Shown one piece after another: positions 34,901 through 48,500 of a stretch of DNA of 64,000 nucleotides. The notes beneath the pieces were generated by a model. The model was not told the origin of the DNA and did not search any database. It saw only the letters and a list, made by a program, of their open reading frames with translations. The stretch covers positions 10,465,319 to 10,529,318 of the forward strand of contig CP034986.1 of assembly GCA_004026145.2 (NCBI GenBank), given 5' to 3'. Origin of the DNA: Takifugu bimaculatus. Taxonomy: Eukaryota; Chordata; Actinopteri; Tetraodontiformes; Tetraodontidae. Every line of letters starts with the position of its first letter. Position 1 is the stretch's first letter. A program made the position numbers and the translations under genes.

Positions 34901-37900
34901 GGTATTACACACAGCAGATTCAATTTAAATCACCATAAACCCTCCTAATGAGCATGTCATGTCTTAAAAACGACACAGCGTTAACGTGGCAAAAATTGCA
35001 CCGACGCAAAGTTAAATCTCTCCAATCTGGATGTGGACACCTGCCAGCTGGGCTCATTTTCAGCCCCGCGTCCCTGCAGGCTAAACTCAGGCGTCAGTAC
35101 CGCTCTCGTCTTAAACGCTCGCTCTGACACCTCAAAAATATTTTCCCGTCTCCGCCGGAGTTCAGCGTCTGTGATTACACGCGAGCTAGCTGAAGGCAGC
35201 GCGTCCTCCCATCACTCCCGACATATTTTCCTTCCCGTTCCAGGTACTCCCGAATTGGCGCTAATCCTTTAAAGTTGACGGAGGAGTGGAGGGAGTCAAA
35301 CATGAAGGAGGTGGAAATTTCAGGTGTTGATGTACAACAAGATGGTGAGAGACCGACTAAGGCCCTCATTCATGAGTTCATCTGAACAAAAACAACAGCC
35401 AGTTCCGCTACACACATACCTGTTTGGAGGTGAGTTTGATCAAGGATCCTTCGTAGCCCTGAAAGAAAGGAAAGAGGGAGCATCACAAGTGTGAAGTGAG
35501 ACACTTTCTCCATGCAGGGAGGAGGTTGTGCTCGTGAAGGCATCCGAGACGTCGCTAGGATTCCTGCAGAAGTCGGGAGCTGAGAGCAGCAGCAACACAC
35601 GCTGCAGCATTGTTGCTCTGGTACTGACCCGACCCAAACCGCCACCATCCTGTCTCCGGCCCAAAGGAACCGGTCCTTAACCTGACTGATGCATTTCTGG
35701 ACAGATTGCAGCAAAATCAAAAGTAAACAGCTGGGAGGATGCAATAGATTTACAGGGCTATTTGAGTCTGGAGGGGTTCTAGAGAACAACTACAGAGAGA
35801 ATGAGATGATTTAGAGGTGCCTGGAAACCTCCTGTTGCGCAACACTTGTGTCTCTATGAACTCACTGGTGTCCTTGAACCAGATCCAGGATTTGCTCCTA
35901 AAGTGGTCCAAACAACTCAGTCTTCATACCATCAGCATTAACAAAGAGGAATTAAAGGCGCCGCAATGGTCCAATCACGCTTCCCAGCGCTGCAGCAGCC
36001 TGTTGTTATAAACCCTGACAACATTTGCACACACTCACCTGAACCAAACACTCATTCTGCCTGTGATAAAGTGAGGAATTCTCGTTTCCCTGACAAAAAC
36101 ATGTAAGACACGAGTGACCCCCGGCCTCTTGAACCTCGGGGGAGGTTTTCCACTGCAGTTTATTTCATCACCATTAATGGAGGTCCCATTGACTGCTGGG
36201 AGGGAAAAGGTGCTAAAAATAGCCACAGCCCATCCATTTAAAACATACAAACATACCTTAAATGGTCTGAAGAGGAGATAGAGCTCCCGTGGCTTAATGT
36301 CCAGCGGTAGCCCACTGACGAAGAGGGTTCGAACCTGACAAAGACAAGAAAGGGCTCATGTATTTTTCATCTGGTTATAATTAGCTCTCAGAAACGACAG
36401 TAACAGATGAGATTGTGCAAAGACTTGGAAGCTGCGGGTTATTTAAGTCTTCTCAGGCGTCGTTCAGCTCTGCAAACACACCTTTTTTCCACAACGTGCG
36501 AGCTTTGCTCTCCCGTGTAATCACTTTCTGCGTGCAGTCCTCCCTCGCAACGCCGGCCTCCGTTTTACATTTGAACTTTTCAACTTGCAACAGGGAACAC
36601 AGAGGACTTACAACGTATAGGCAGCCCGGAGAGAGCGTTCTGATGCTGCGGCGAGCAACCACAGACGGAGAATCACGAGGGAAGCCATCAAAACCAGCGT
36701 TCTGACAAATGCTGGTCTAAGACCCAGCGTGTTCCCTACAGGTTCCACGTCAGACGGTGGTATAGGAACGTGACGCAGCTGAATCTGAAGCCAATCTGAT
36801 GAAGCCTGAACCTACACTTCATTGTGCACTGAAATGCAAAGAATGAAGCCGAGCGACATATTTCTGCCGGCCCGAAACTCAAACATCAGGCATATCTGAT
36901 TAGCATGAATAATAATGCCTATATAGAGAAAATTTGAACGAAGGCAGTCAGAAGAGTTATAAAACACCCGTTAAAAATGTGTTGTGTCGTTTACACACAT
37001 TAATTTAGTCCATTTATGCATGTTTTGCTTTTACCAACAAGGTTATTATGACATCTTTATTGAGAAATGTCTCTGATAATTAAATGAAAAGCAGCTGAGC
37101 AGAAATTGAGAAAGGGCGCTGCTGGAATTTCAAAATAAAAGCATCCGAGAACCCAACATATCGGAGGAAAGGTGATAAAATTTGCTGTTCGTTAGTGGAC
37201 ACGTGCTGTTGCGTGGAAACCTGAGTCGAAATTCAGATGGTTCACAAACTGGGGCAGCAACGTGCCGTTCCAGGTTCCGTAAACAGCGCCACTCCCCGCG
37301 CTGCACCGCGTCCACAAAGCCTTGTGTAAACTGCAGCAGCCCTTTCAACATGTGTGCAGGCGCGTTAGCGCCAACTGCAACATTCGGCCGACAGACGCAG
37401 CAGTGCTACAAGTCTGAGATGAATGGAGATCTGGTTACATTCTGACAGGCGGCGATGAAACGGGGAGATTGTGTTGTTACATGTTACTCTGGATGCGTCT
37501 GTCCTTAACAGAGGGTCAGCGAGGGAGCAAGCCGTTAGCATCGTATCCGCGCATCAGCTGCAGCATCTGAGTCCGGACGCTACAGTTTTATGTTGCAGAT
37601 TTAATCTGCCTCTTGCCAAATACTTGAATGCAGTCAGTGTTCAGGTCTCATACCTGGAATTTCAGTCGGCCCGGACCTGCCGCATTGCACAAGAGGTGCA
37701 ACAATCAAACCTGCGCCGTTTAATTAACACTGATAAAAGCTGCACCGTTTCATTAGATGAAAGACTCGCAACTCGCAGACAAAGGAACTGCTGAACTAAC
37801 GCTACACCTCATTCCCACATGTAACATGATCTGCACGGCTGATGCCAAAGGCTGGGCAACACACAAACAAAGGAGCTTAGCAACTTGGAGAGCGATAGCG

Positions 37901-40900
37901 GGAGAGCGCCAAGCCGTCCGTCCAGCCAGCAAATCTCAGCTCACCACCCGACTTTCTCACCTTTGCTCTTATCTTATCTTATCTGAGCTGAGCCCTGCAG
38001 GGCCGTCGCTGCGCTCCGTCTCAGGCAGACTTGTTTAAGTCCACTCTTGTATAGTCTCCTTGTATGGAGCTACGAGGGAACAAAGAGTCAGAACAGGGTG
38101 GCATCAATCAGACGCAGAGCAAGGGCACTTGCTGACAGCCGGAGAGGCTGATAAAGCTAATAGCACGGAGGGAGGGGAGGAAAAACAGAGGCCACGGCGA
38201 AACTAAAACAGGAGTGGACGATCAATTTTTGGCGTTGTTTTCCTCCCCATCACGTGTCTTTGCGAACCACTGGAGGGAAAGAGATTTACCACCACTCACC
38301 GTTCGTATGACAGATTTACGTTTCACTTTCCAGCCCATTTGTTTCACGTTCTGAGGATTAAAGTCGGAGCTTAACTGCAGGTATCGCGATACATCAATGA
38401 CATCGGCCTCTTTAAAACCTGGCTGGCGTTTTTAGGTTCCACAGCTCAGGTCCAAATTTGGGAAAGCCGGCTTTGATCCACAAACCCCGACATCGTGTAA
38501 TAGCCTGTTAGCCTTTGACTAAGGGAGGATAATCTCAAACTCCATTGGAGAACTGGTTTAACTGAACTAGTTTCCCAGTAGATGGCAGTAGAGGCGGAGG
38601 TGGACGTCATAAAAAAGATTTTACGGAGAAAAAAAAAGAAAGAAACTGGCAAACTTTTCCACAAACCACCTGAAGCTATGCCAAAAGGAATACCAGAACG
38701 TTTATCAAGACAGCATGAAAAGAGAGTAATGTGGAATTTGAGCTGTTTTGCCAACACTCAAAGGTGGTGCACATCTGAAGTCTAACTCTTGATTCACCTT
38801 ACTAACCTGTGATGTAGACGCACACCTGAGAACAATGGAACATCTCCGGCCGCGTTGGACCTTATTCTTTGGATTTGCTGATATCAGCTCCAGTAATATG
38901 TGACCTGTTTGCTGTTTGACTAGCGCGGAGCCGGATGATTCATTCCACGGCGCTCTACTTGGAGACATCTGCTTTGGATTACAACTCTCTGCACAGTCTT
39001 GGAAGGGTAATACTGTAAACACGCAGGTAAAGAGAGGCATCAAAGTTTCACGATGCAGTTAACTTAATGGCAGAGTAAACAAGAAGTAGAGCCGATTCGT
39101 TAAAGGAGAAAAGATAACCTGCTTTTAACGGGTTTATTGGCTCTCAGATGACGTTTATTGGTTCCTGGTAAATCACATGCTTTCATTTCCATAGTGCTGA
39201 ATGGCTCACATACCAGCAAGCGAGGAGGGGCTTCGATCAAAAACAGCAGTCCCTATCCTCCGTTAGCCAGCTGAGTGCTTCACAGCCGGCTACCAGCACG
39301 CTTCCATGGCAACGCCTTAGCCGAGCACAGCAGACGGTGGAGCCCCCGGGCCAAAAGCATCAGATCTTATTAAGGGCACTTCTGCAGCCAAGTCCCAGGT
39401 GATCAATGTACCTCTAATCAAAGAACCTTTACAGCACAAGACCCAGATGAGGTCACAACCTTATTGATATGCCCACTGCAGGTCCACTAGTGCCACCAGG
39501 AAAGGATGAAAAAAGAGAGGCGCGGCTTTACCAGAAGGATATCTCTGGCTCATCGTACTTTATGACTAATACATAAATTCTAGGCCCAGAATCTGGACAC
39601 TATTATCTATAATTAGCATTAATCAACTTCAGTTCTTAATGGCTAACACATCAATAATCATGAATAATTCATAAAGAGTTAAGTCATGGTTCTTACATAT
39701 TCCTACTGAGTGAGATTTGGCAGCACCTAGTGGCAAGAATGTAGACTGCAAGGGTTCCACACCCACCGTGAGGCAAGATTGTGAAACCCTTTGTTTTCAC
39801 GTCCTAAAATGCTTTCATCGCGTGTGCTGTCGAGATGTCACCCTGTTGTCCCGAAATATTACCTAAGCGTGAAGAGTGCCACAATAGCAAAGTTGTGATA
39901 AACAAACAAAAAGAGATTTTTTCAAAATGAGTCAGATGAAACACCAGCGATTAAGGCATCTAAATTTATCCTCGAGCTGAAACGCGAGGCGCTATAAATA
40001 TCGGCTGCAGTAACAGCTCCCCTGAAGAAAAGTCACCTAAACAGGAAGTCTGCTCCCAAACCGAGAGGCCAACCTTGATCGAATCTTTAACAAAAGTCCA
40101 CAACTGTGTCCCGGCGGAACAACAGACGACTGGAGCGCTAATCAAAATTCACGCCGAGCCGTTTAGGCAATATTAACTTTGGGCTGCAACAATAGAGTAC
40201 TCATTCTATTTAGTTGCAGCTCTGGCCAAACTGAAGATGATGTCCTTGAAACAAAAGGAGGCGATAAGCTTTCATTTCACCTTCCTAATTCTGAGTGAAT
40301 AGGAGAACCTTGGGAGTTGGACTCGGACGGATGGGATGCAACGACCTTTAAGAGGTGACAGTAGGCTATTGTTATACCTGCCACACTGCATTTATGAAGT
40401 CACAAACCTCAGAACTCTTTCACAACATACCCTCTCACTCGGTAAACTTTAAAACCTACCCAGAAGCCCACGCGAGATCGGGGGCAAATTGAGGTTTCTT
40501 GCATCAGTTGAGCGAAACGTTATGAAAACCAGCGTGACTGAAAGGCTCCTGCGAGCTCTTAGCAGTTGGGAGTGTTTTGGGTTCGTCTCCAAGAGCGGGG
40601 GACTGGCCCGAGAGGTGTCGAATATCCGTGGAAGGATGGATCCGTTTTTTTAGTGAATTGTCAGGGTTTGCCGGGTCACGTTTCACACAGGTCAGAGGTC
40701 AGATTAGTACGTTAGGGGTGAACCGTGGGGCTGAGCGTGCGTCACGGCTGATCGCACGGGAGGTTTTCTTTGTCCTTCGCTTTCCTGTAAGTGCTTTTGC
40801 CACCAATCACAGCTCAGCGGAGGCCTGTAAATGTTCCAATGGGTTAACCTTTAAAAGACATTTAAAATAAATGACCTAGCAAGCCCAGTTAACCCAGATC

Positions 40901-43900
40901 CCCCCCGTATTGCTCTTTCCGCTCTTCACAACTGTTCCCACATGGAAAACACATACCTGTACCCTCCTCTCATCCCAGAACAAGTGGCTGATTTTACCCC
41001 TGTCCGCTGTGGTTCGGCTGCTTCTGGTCGTCACCGTCGGGCCCCTAAATGCCCCAAATCTTTTACACTTCTGCCTCTGTCTTATCTGACTCTGCTGCAA
41101 GTCTCTACAATTGACTAAACATTCCAAGCCGCTCATTACGGAGGACTTGCCGACCAAGAAATTCTCTGCCAACGGTCCTGAGAAACCACGTGAAAATGTT
41201 TTTAGGTCGGAGGGTGAACAAAACAGACCACAACGCGGTGCAAAGTCATTTGTGTTTCGTGCTGATTTAGCCAAACGGCTAAGCCTGGTCTCCATTTTAC
41301 AGTCTTAGCATGACCATAAATGGTCCTCCAGCGTCCAGATCATGCACCCAATGTATGGCGCGATAACAGATTGTCTGCCAGGACTAAAATTGGGACGGCG
41401 GCAGAGCAGGACGAGTCCATAAAGTACCCGCACTGTTGGAGCAAGGCTCTGACAGGGGGAAACTGAGAGCGTGAGATAAAGACGAATGGAACAGATGAAA
41501 GGAAGAAGGAAAGAAAACAAAGGAAGGGAGATAAGTGTATTAGGGGGACGGGACAAGTATGCAGTGACAGGCTGGAGGGAACAGAAATCAAAAGGGTCGG
41601 ACAAAGAGCGCAGGACTCTTAAAAGGGAGACAGAAGGAAGGAATGGATAACTACCCGCACAAGTAGGGAAAATGATCAGCCGTCCCAGAGGTCAACGAGG
41701 GACGCTGCTTTTGGGGGAATGGAAGACAAACAGAGGTGCGCTTTGTGTTAGCATCGGACTAAAATGCTAAGCTATACTAATGACTCATTGTGACACCAAT
41801 TATACTACACCAACTTTTACCAACAACTGAACTTACACATCAAAATAGGATTATTTCATTAACTGTGTTTAATTAAAACACAATCCTTTACATCTTGTTT
41901 ACCGATGCTGTCAAATCCGTCCCACAAGCTTTTTGCCAGCAGTTCCTGACGCTAAGCCTTGTTGCTGTCTTTTCAAACACCTCTTGTTGCGCAGCTGACA
42001 AACAGCTTCGATAAGATGACAATTCCTTCCGTGTTTTATAAATAAACTCCCACGTATCAGAGAGGTGGAAGGCTCTGATATGTATATTCAAGGTACTCTT
42101 TTCTCCCCCTCTTTCGCCCTATCATGGCCCGTTTCGCCCTGCCAGCTCCGTGCTGATAACGTTTCATGTCACAGAGCGTTAGCATATCCTCGTGCCCTTT
42201 TCATGGATACGTTCACAAGTAGTGACCACTGCGCCCACACCGCTGTGCCACCGACCGCGGAGGCCTCCCTTCACATCGACGCTCTTCTCCGGCAGCGCGG
42301 CTCCCCACCTACATCTCTTCGCCAAAAAGGTCACGCCGGCCGCATGACCTGCTACTCGAAGAGGACCTGGCGGATACCCGACGCACTATACAATTACACC
42401 CCAGGGAGACGCACATTTGCCGACCTCCGCTTAAGTGACATTTTGGTTTTATTGTGGCCTCTCGTAAAAATCCACTTTACGCGTTTAGGTTTGTCCGGAG
42501 CGACGACTGCTTTGAGGTGGGATCAAGGGCAGGATTTCTAATTAAAAAGGCGGAGGAGACGACCAGAGCTGAACTCTCTGCCCACTCATTTGTGAAAAAT
42601 AAACTGCTTTTTTGGTTGTTGTTTTTTTTTACAGCGGACCTCCGAGGTTGAGGAGGTTTCGCTTAAATAAACTTAAGTTAGCCAGAGGGAAACCAACGCC
42701 ACAGAGGTTAAAGGTCAAAAGCTTAGTCGGGTGACCGGGTTATCCAGACTGCATTCTATGTACTCCCACCCTGGACTCTTTTATCTATCTTATTTCCCTC
42801 TCCCTTTTTGTTGTTCAGTATTAAATAATGAATTATTTTTCCCAGTTAGTCCTTAAAAAGCAACATTGTTGTGACTTAAATGGTTAATTAGTGGCTAAAA
42901 TGAGTGCACACTAAACCGCCAATAATAACAAATGGCTAACAGTTGGTTAATGGTTAATAATAATATTCCGACATCTTTCCAACAGATTACGTGCATTTTT
43001 ATCGGATTTTTGGAATTCTAAACTGTCGCCTTCACAAACAGTAAATCACCGCTTACAACAGCCTAAATCTGCCCCGATGACCTCTCGGGGGTCCCGTGTC
43101 CATACATGGCGTGGAAAGCGCAGATGTTCCAGACCCATCGTTGACGTTCACCATGCAGGAGATTGCTGCGCGTGACGGTACGTGAAAGCATCCAGAGCGC
43201 CTGATAAATAACGCTTATCAAAGCTCGGCTCGCGAGATAAGATGCTGCGCTGGGCAGCGGACTCGCACGCCGCCCCGTCTGCAACAACACCAAGTTTGGC
43301 GATCAGCGGGGCGCACGAGACGAACCCTTGAGCGCGGCGGCGCGAGCGGAGCAAAGAAGCGGGGCACGGTTTGCTGAGCTCAACACGCCGCTTTACTGGT
43401 GCGAATCAGTGATCCATTGAGTGCGCGAGGGTGGTGCAGCATGTGAGAGTCATCCCGGGAAGGCTGTGAAACCTTGGCTCACATCAGGTCGTGTTTATGG
43501 ATGCTCCAGTGTTAGCTTACAAAGCTCTCCCAGCGGTTATGAGCCATTCCTGATGAGGATTAAAAAAAACACTTGAGAAATTTGTGGGGTGACTCTGTTT
43601 ACAAGAGGTGTAGTTTAATTTTTTTTCCATCAGAAGTGCAAGTCACCCACTGATGGGCGTGTTCATCAAATAAAGGCGGGAGCATCTTTACATGTGAAGA
43701 TGTGCGTTCTGGCTCTAAAGTGTCGCCATCAGACGTTACGATAACTCACCCCTCCAGTAAATTCCAAGTCTGGCAGGTTTCCAAACATTCCCACAGCCAT
43801 TAGACTTCTCCGGCCATTAACCTCTCCGTCGCGCCTGCTGCCTTTTACACAATTTAGGAGACACGTCTCGTCTGAGTCCTCCGGCTGGAGGACATCGCAG

Positions 43901-45073
43901 CATCTTAAGGCTGTTATCGAGCCGAGACGCAGCTAATAATCAGCCAAGAGCATCGACTTCCTAACGACGCATCGATTACCGAAACGACGTCGAACCTGAA
44001 AGCGTCGCGTTAGAAATGAAGCCGATTTTTATCGCGTTCGTTTCCTTGTTCCATCACAAAAATAGCTGGTTGTTTTAATTAGCTATGAGCAGCTGTAACG
44101 AGTCCCAGACGGGCGCTTTTTTCTTCTCCTCTGGCTCAGCTATAGGAGGTGATAGTGGCAGCAATAAAACAGCAACAGAAAATGGTGAAATGTGGCCACT
44201 TTCTGCTTTTTATTATCCACTTTTAAAGACTTTGGCTGCTGTTGTATCACGATTGTGGGTCTGGAAACACACGCTGGTGCGCTGTAACAGAAGGGTCAGT
44301 TCAAAGGTCAGACCTCTTGACATCCGACGGATACCACATTAACTTCATTCCGATCTGGCGCGGTTAAACCTCGGAGAAAGTAAAATGTCCCCCGTGCGGA
44401 GGAAGCCACCACAGGTCGTGTTTACAAAGGAAAGGCTGCTGTTGTGCAACGTTTACAGAGGCGAAGAGGACGACGCTGGGCTATTATCCTGCATTTTTGG
44501 AGAGGGAAAATGCATGACCTCACGTTTCTATTTAGGCAGGCGGCAAAATTGAGGTGTGTGGGGATATAATTAAGCCAAACAGGAAGACAGGCTGCTTTGC
44601 CATTTGTTGCATCCATCATGTTTGCAGAAGTTTCTGCTTGATCCTCGCCTCAATAGAACTCTTCTCTTACGACATATTCGCAGGGTTACTCACTGCTTGT
44701 GCAAGATGCCTCTTATGGATGATTCAACGCCCCTTTATTCATGTTCGTTATAAATTTTTGACTTCTTAAGGAGGCTTTCCAGCCACAGGGCACACCTGCC
44801 GCCGGTTATTCCAAGTTTCCCTGCGGGAAAAAGCGGGCTCTATAATGGGTGGCAGGTGGAAGTGAGAGCGGGACGCTGCAGATGTGTTAAAACTGGGCTC
44901 TCATAATTTAGCTAATTTAGGCTACAGCAGCTCCGCGCCGGAGACTTTTAGCATCATTATCTTTGTTAAGATGTCGCCGGGGGTCCTGGGGACCAGGTGG
45001 GGGGACTCACCTCCTCTTCATGGTTGCTGAATTCACTCTGTTCGTTCTCTTTTTCGATTTTGCTGTTGTTCAT
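28972..45073 (-). CDS. rbpms: RNA-binding protein with multiple splicing (RBPMS, Hermes-type)
   Basis: RBPMS is a single-RRM protein that binds CAC-containing RNA as a dimer and controls splicing and mRNA fate, notably in smooth muscle, heart and retinal ganglion cells. Seven coding exons join in phase: 45073-45011, 36334-36257, 35458-35420, 33840-33778, 31601-31451, 30592-30465 and 29034-28972. They give 194 residues; human RBPMS has 196. The RRM starts at residue 22, with RNP2 TLFVSG (24-29) and RNP1 VGFVSFD (62-68). [20 protein letters not shown] and [20 protein letters not shown] identify RBPMS rather than RBPMS2, as does the ending WKSRQFC. The start has a good match to the family N-terminus ([10 protein letters not shown]). 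Exon 7 begins with Ile where mammals have Met. dctn6 lies upstream on the same strand, as in humans. A donor just after the stop points to a further 3' UTR exon. Confidence 0.97.
29035..36256 (-). other. rbpms introns 2-6
   Basis: The introns between coding exons 2 and 7 occupy 29035-30464, 30593-31450, 31602-33777, 33841-35419 and 35459-36256. I see no additional rbpms exon or nested gene. There is a C-then-G run near 31876-31900 (C tract, T tract, G tract) that could fold back on itself and may be miscounted. Confidence 0.7.
36335..45010 (-). other. rbpms intron 1
   Basis: This is the largest intron in the gene, 8.7 kb, between the N-terminal exon and the first RRM exon. It contains one strong CTCF-like motif (38575). 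The longest open frame (158 codons, 42065-42541, plus strand) resembles no protein I recognise and has no splice or promoter context. Long unique A+T-rich blocks, for example 36780-37120 and 39380-40000, might be regulatory, but nothing in the sequence proves it. Confidence 0.65.
38575..38588 (+). promoter_or_regulatory. CTCF-like motif
   Basis: CCAGTAGATGGCAG is an exact match to CCASYAGRKGGCRS on the plus strand. It lies within rbpms intron 1 and faces the minus-strand match inside dctn6 at 52948, so the pair is convergent around the rbpms promoter. Confidence 0.5.
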
Positions 45074-45560
45074 TCTGGGTCTTTTAGCTTCTCTGCTCGG
45101 ACACTCTTCTTCTTCTTCTCCTCCTTCTCTTGTCGTCTTTCTCTTCTGCTCCGCTGTCTTCTTCTCCTCCTCCAGGACTCGTCTTTTCCTCTAATCTTGT
45201 ACAAAGACCGCCGACAGACCAACAGTCCGCCGCTGTCCAACTGTCCCGAGCTCCCGGACACTTTGGCTACATCAATTAAATGTCTCGGTCGAATAGACGC
45301 AAAGTGGCGGAAAAGTCGGCCGTGCGCGGTGGTTTCAGGGCGGTCAGATATTCCTCGCCATTCCCCGGTAAAAGCAGCTCCGGAGGGCTCCTGTCGCTGA
45401 ATGGAATTAAGCGATCGGGCGGACTGCGCCGCAGGCAAACTTCTCTCCTCTCTTCTCCGCGTCGGGGAGGGATGAGGGAGGGGTTTCCAGGGTGGGGTAA
45501 CCGCTGGGATGCGCCCGTCCGCTGGGCAAGTTTTATCAAGTGCTGCTGAGAGCCGTCGCG
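45074..45560 (-). promoter_or_regulatory. rbpms 5' UTR and CpG-rich promoter region
   Basis: Immediately upstream of the rbpms ATG the transcript strand is almost purely purine (GAA and GGA repeats, about 45100-45180). It is followed by CpG-rich DNA at about 45280-45530. That pattern fits a CpG-island promoter with a GA-rich leader. No TATA box is evident, and the exact start site cannot be read from sequence. Confidence 0.5.
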
Positions 45561-48500
45561 TTTGGGGGGGGGGAGAAATCAGTGCCGATCACCAGCTGGA
45601 CCAGCTGGGTGTTATTTTAGTGCTGCAGCATTCCTCACTGGGGTTTTGTGGCCCCCCACCGTGGAGTCCGGCGGTTTGTTCGCGTTTTGTAGCCCCTTAG
45701 ATTCCCCCCTCCACCTGGGGGAGCCATTTTAAGTGACGATGCGTTCCCCTCCGACCCGGGAGTAGGAATTTATAACTTCAGTCAAAATCGGATTTTATCT
45801 ACTCGATACTTCCCGTTTCTCTCACGGATAAAACGATTATTCCGGGACAATTTAGTGTGGTGGAGGAAAATGCCGGGCCTTTTGATTTATTCGGCGACCT
45901 TTAACCTTTAATGTAGAAGAAAAGAGGAAAAAGCGGTAAAGTTCAGAGAAAGGACAAAGTGGAACATAACCCACTGAGGAGGAAACAAAGATGAAACAAT
46001 CATAAAACAATCTGTTTAGTTTACCTATTTGGACTTCCACATTCTTCCACACAACACAGTTAATATAGTTTTGGATGTGTAAATAAATAAGCAACGACCA
46101 CCACACGTGTTTTCCGTTGTTGCGTTTAGATTTTTCCGATTAGCATGTGAACCCGGCGGAATTGTGGCGACAATTAGCCTCGGCTGTTAGCATTAGCATT
46201 GGACTGTGCCACCGAAAAGAGGGGTTTTGAATGATTAATGCTTTGAAATGTTTAAACTGATCAATTTATGATTTTATCACAGTAATGTGTTTTTAGTATG
46301 ATCAACTTAAAAAAAGTAACCTCGTTGTATTTGGCGACATCAACTACCTGCCATGGAAAACTATAAAAAATAACCCCCCCGAAAAAGGATGGAACTTGAA
46401 TGTGGATTGCTTAAAAATGTCTGGAATTTCAAAAAAAGTGCAACAACATTGCTTATTTCTGTAGATAGACATGATTCTGAAAGTCATGCTGTGAGTCTTC
46501 CCAATGTGATCAGTAACAATTGGTCACCTGACCTGGCTGTAATATTAACTAAAAATGATAGAGAAGCCACACTGATTACAGAACAGATCCATAATGGCAA
46601 ACTTAGCTTAATGAAAACATTAAAGACTCGGTGTCCCTGTATTTTCAGAGGATAATAGTTTCTCTTCTTAAAGGTTGTCGCTTGGGTTTTTATGAGAAAA
46701 AAGAAAAGTAGCTGGACTAGCATTACAACGCAAAGTTCCAACTCCAGTAAAACTACAGTAGTTGTCAGATTTTTAGTGTGTTTGCAGAAATGGCCAATCA
46801 GGAACGTTCAGCTTTGCTGCTTCCCACCAAGTTCCTGTCATTTTAACCAATATTCACAGTGATTACTTCATTTTTATGTCCCAGCCTGTGGACTTTTTAC
46901 CCTTGAAGGTAGCTGCGTTCTATGCCATTGCCTCCCCTCGTAAATCTGGCATCACGAGGTTTTCTTTGACTCTGCAATGTTTCTCTCCAGCCCTTAAATT
47001 GCAGTACTCGGCACAATCTTTCATCGGCAGCTAGCCGAGGAAACAGGCTATTATTAGTGTGCTTAACAAATTTTGGCTAGTCCTTGACTCATAACATCAA
47101 GGCCTCGTGAGTAGTTTAGTGCTTTCAGGCAGAAATATTTCTCCTCTGACATCACTCTTGTGTCTGGATTTTGCAACCACCGGATGCTGCAGGTAAAGGC
47201 GAGGTCACCTGTGCGTGGCTCAAGATCTCAAATGCAATGGCCATGCGAGCAAGAGGATTTACGACGCCGGAGTAGGGGAAAAGCCGCGCCCTGGAGCTGA
47301 GGAACCGATGTCTCAACAGCACAAAGGATGAGCAAACAGAATTTTCGCAGCACACCTATTATCTTCTACAGTGTGAGTTGCAAACCAGCCTTAAAAGCAG
47401 CGATCAGGTGACGAGCCAGACTTCAGTGCGCCCCCACCCCCCGTCCGTGAACACATCTCAAAACATTTATTTTGAGCAACTGCCTTCCTTTGTACCTCAT
47501 GTTGAAAAGTTCACAAGCTGACAGCAGCCGAGACTTTAACTATATGTCGGCTGACATTTATTGCGCAGGACGGCTAGCTAGCGTTTTATGACAGACAGTG
47601 CAAAACAAGGAGCGGGTGGTTTTTGCTGAACCTGCACCTCAAAAGCAACAAAAGGGGGGGGGAAGCCGCGGCGGATCGGTCAAAGGGATTCGTGCTCTTT
47701 CCCCTCCCAGATCATGTCTGTATCAATTATGCAGCATCTGAAGCCTCGACGTTGAGGAAGAGAAAAGGCAGAATCTTTTATGCTGATGAGAGGCAGTTTG
47801 AGATGTGGAGTGGGGGAGGGGGGGTCCCGGAGTCTTGAAGAAGATAAAAATGGAAATGTTCCCTCGCTGCTTAACACTCCTGTATCAAAGCTTCCTGCTG
47901 GAGTCTGGGGAGACAGAAGGAGGGGGGGTGGGGTAGGAAGGCAGAGAGGAGGGTAAGTGTGGGAGGAGGTGGCGGGGCTGGGGGGGGGAGATGTCCCAGC
48001 TGTGTTTGACAGGTTTCAGGGCTGAGCTGTGTGGTCTGATGCTCAGAGAGGGAGGGAGAAAGGAAAGCGCACACACACATACACACACACCATAAACATG
48101 CACGTGCAGAGACACACAGTGGACAGTGGGGGTGCGCACTGGACACAAAGTCCCCGGTAACACGTCAACCAGCGTTGACATGGTCCAGTCTCACGCGAAG
48201 ATAGCGCCGCGCTCGGGAGACGTCACCGTTTTGGCTCGACGGGTTGAAGGAGCCGTGATATTTTAGTTCGAGGTGACGGAGACACAAAGAAGAGCATTCT
48301 GGGTAATGGCCAGGATGATATCCACAAACGAGCCGAGGAGGGCTTCACATTTAAGTGTTCCCGTAGGGCTTTTTTTTTACTGTTGGTACCAGTTCCACTT
48401 CTGTCTGATGGAACCTTTGGTGGGTCACGCTTGGCTGGCTTTGCTGTTGTAGCGTGAAGCAAAAGCACATGGGTGAAGGACGCTTCGTGGCTCAGGAGCC

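Noticed and set aside
36321..36336. GGTTCGAACC resembling a tRNA B box
   Set aside because: It is inside rbpms coding exon 2 at the acceptor side and no tRNA fold or A box surrounds it.
42065..42541. 158-codon open frame in rbpms intron 1
   Set aside because: No recognisable domain, no splice partners and no promoter or polyA context; chance frames of this size are expected in this much sequence.
44963..45400. 145-codon Ser/Leu-rich plus-strand open frame
   Set aside because: It is antisense to rbpms exon 1 and its purine-rich leader; the Ser/Leu content comes from the pyrimidine tract.
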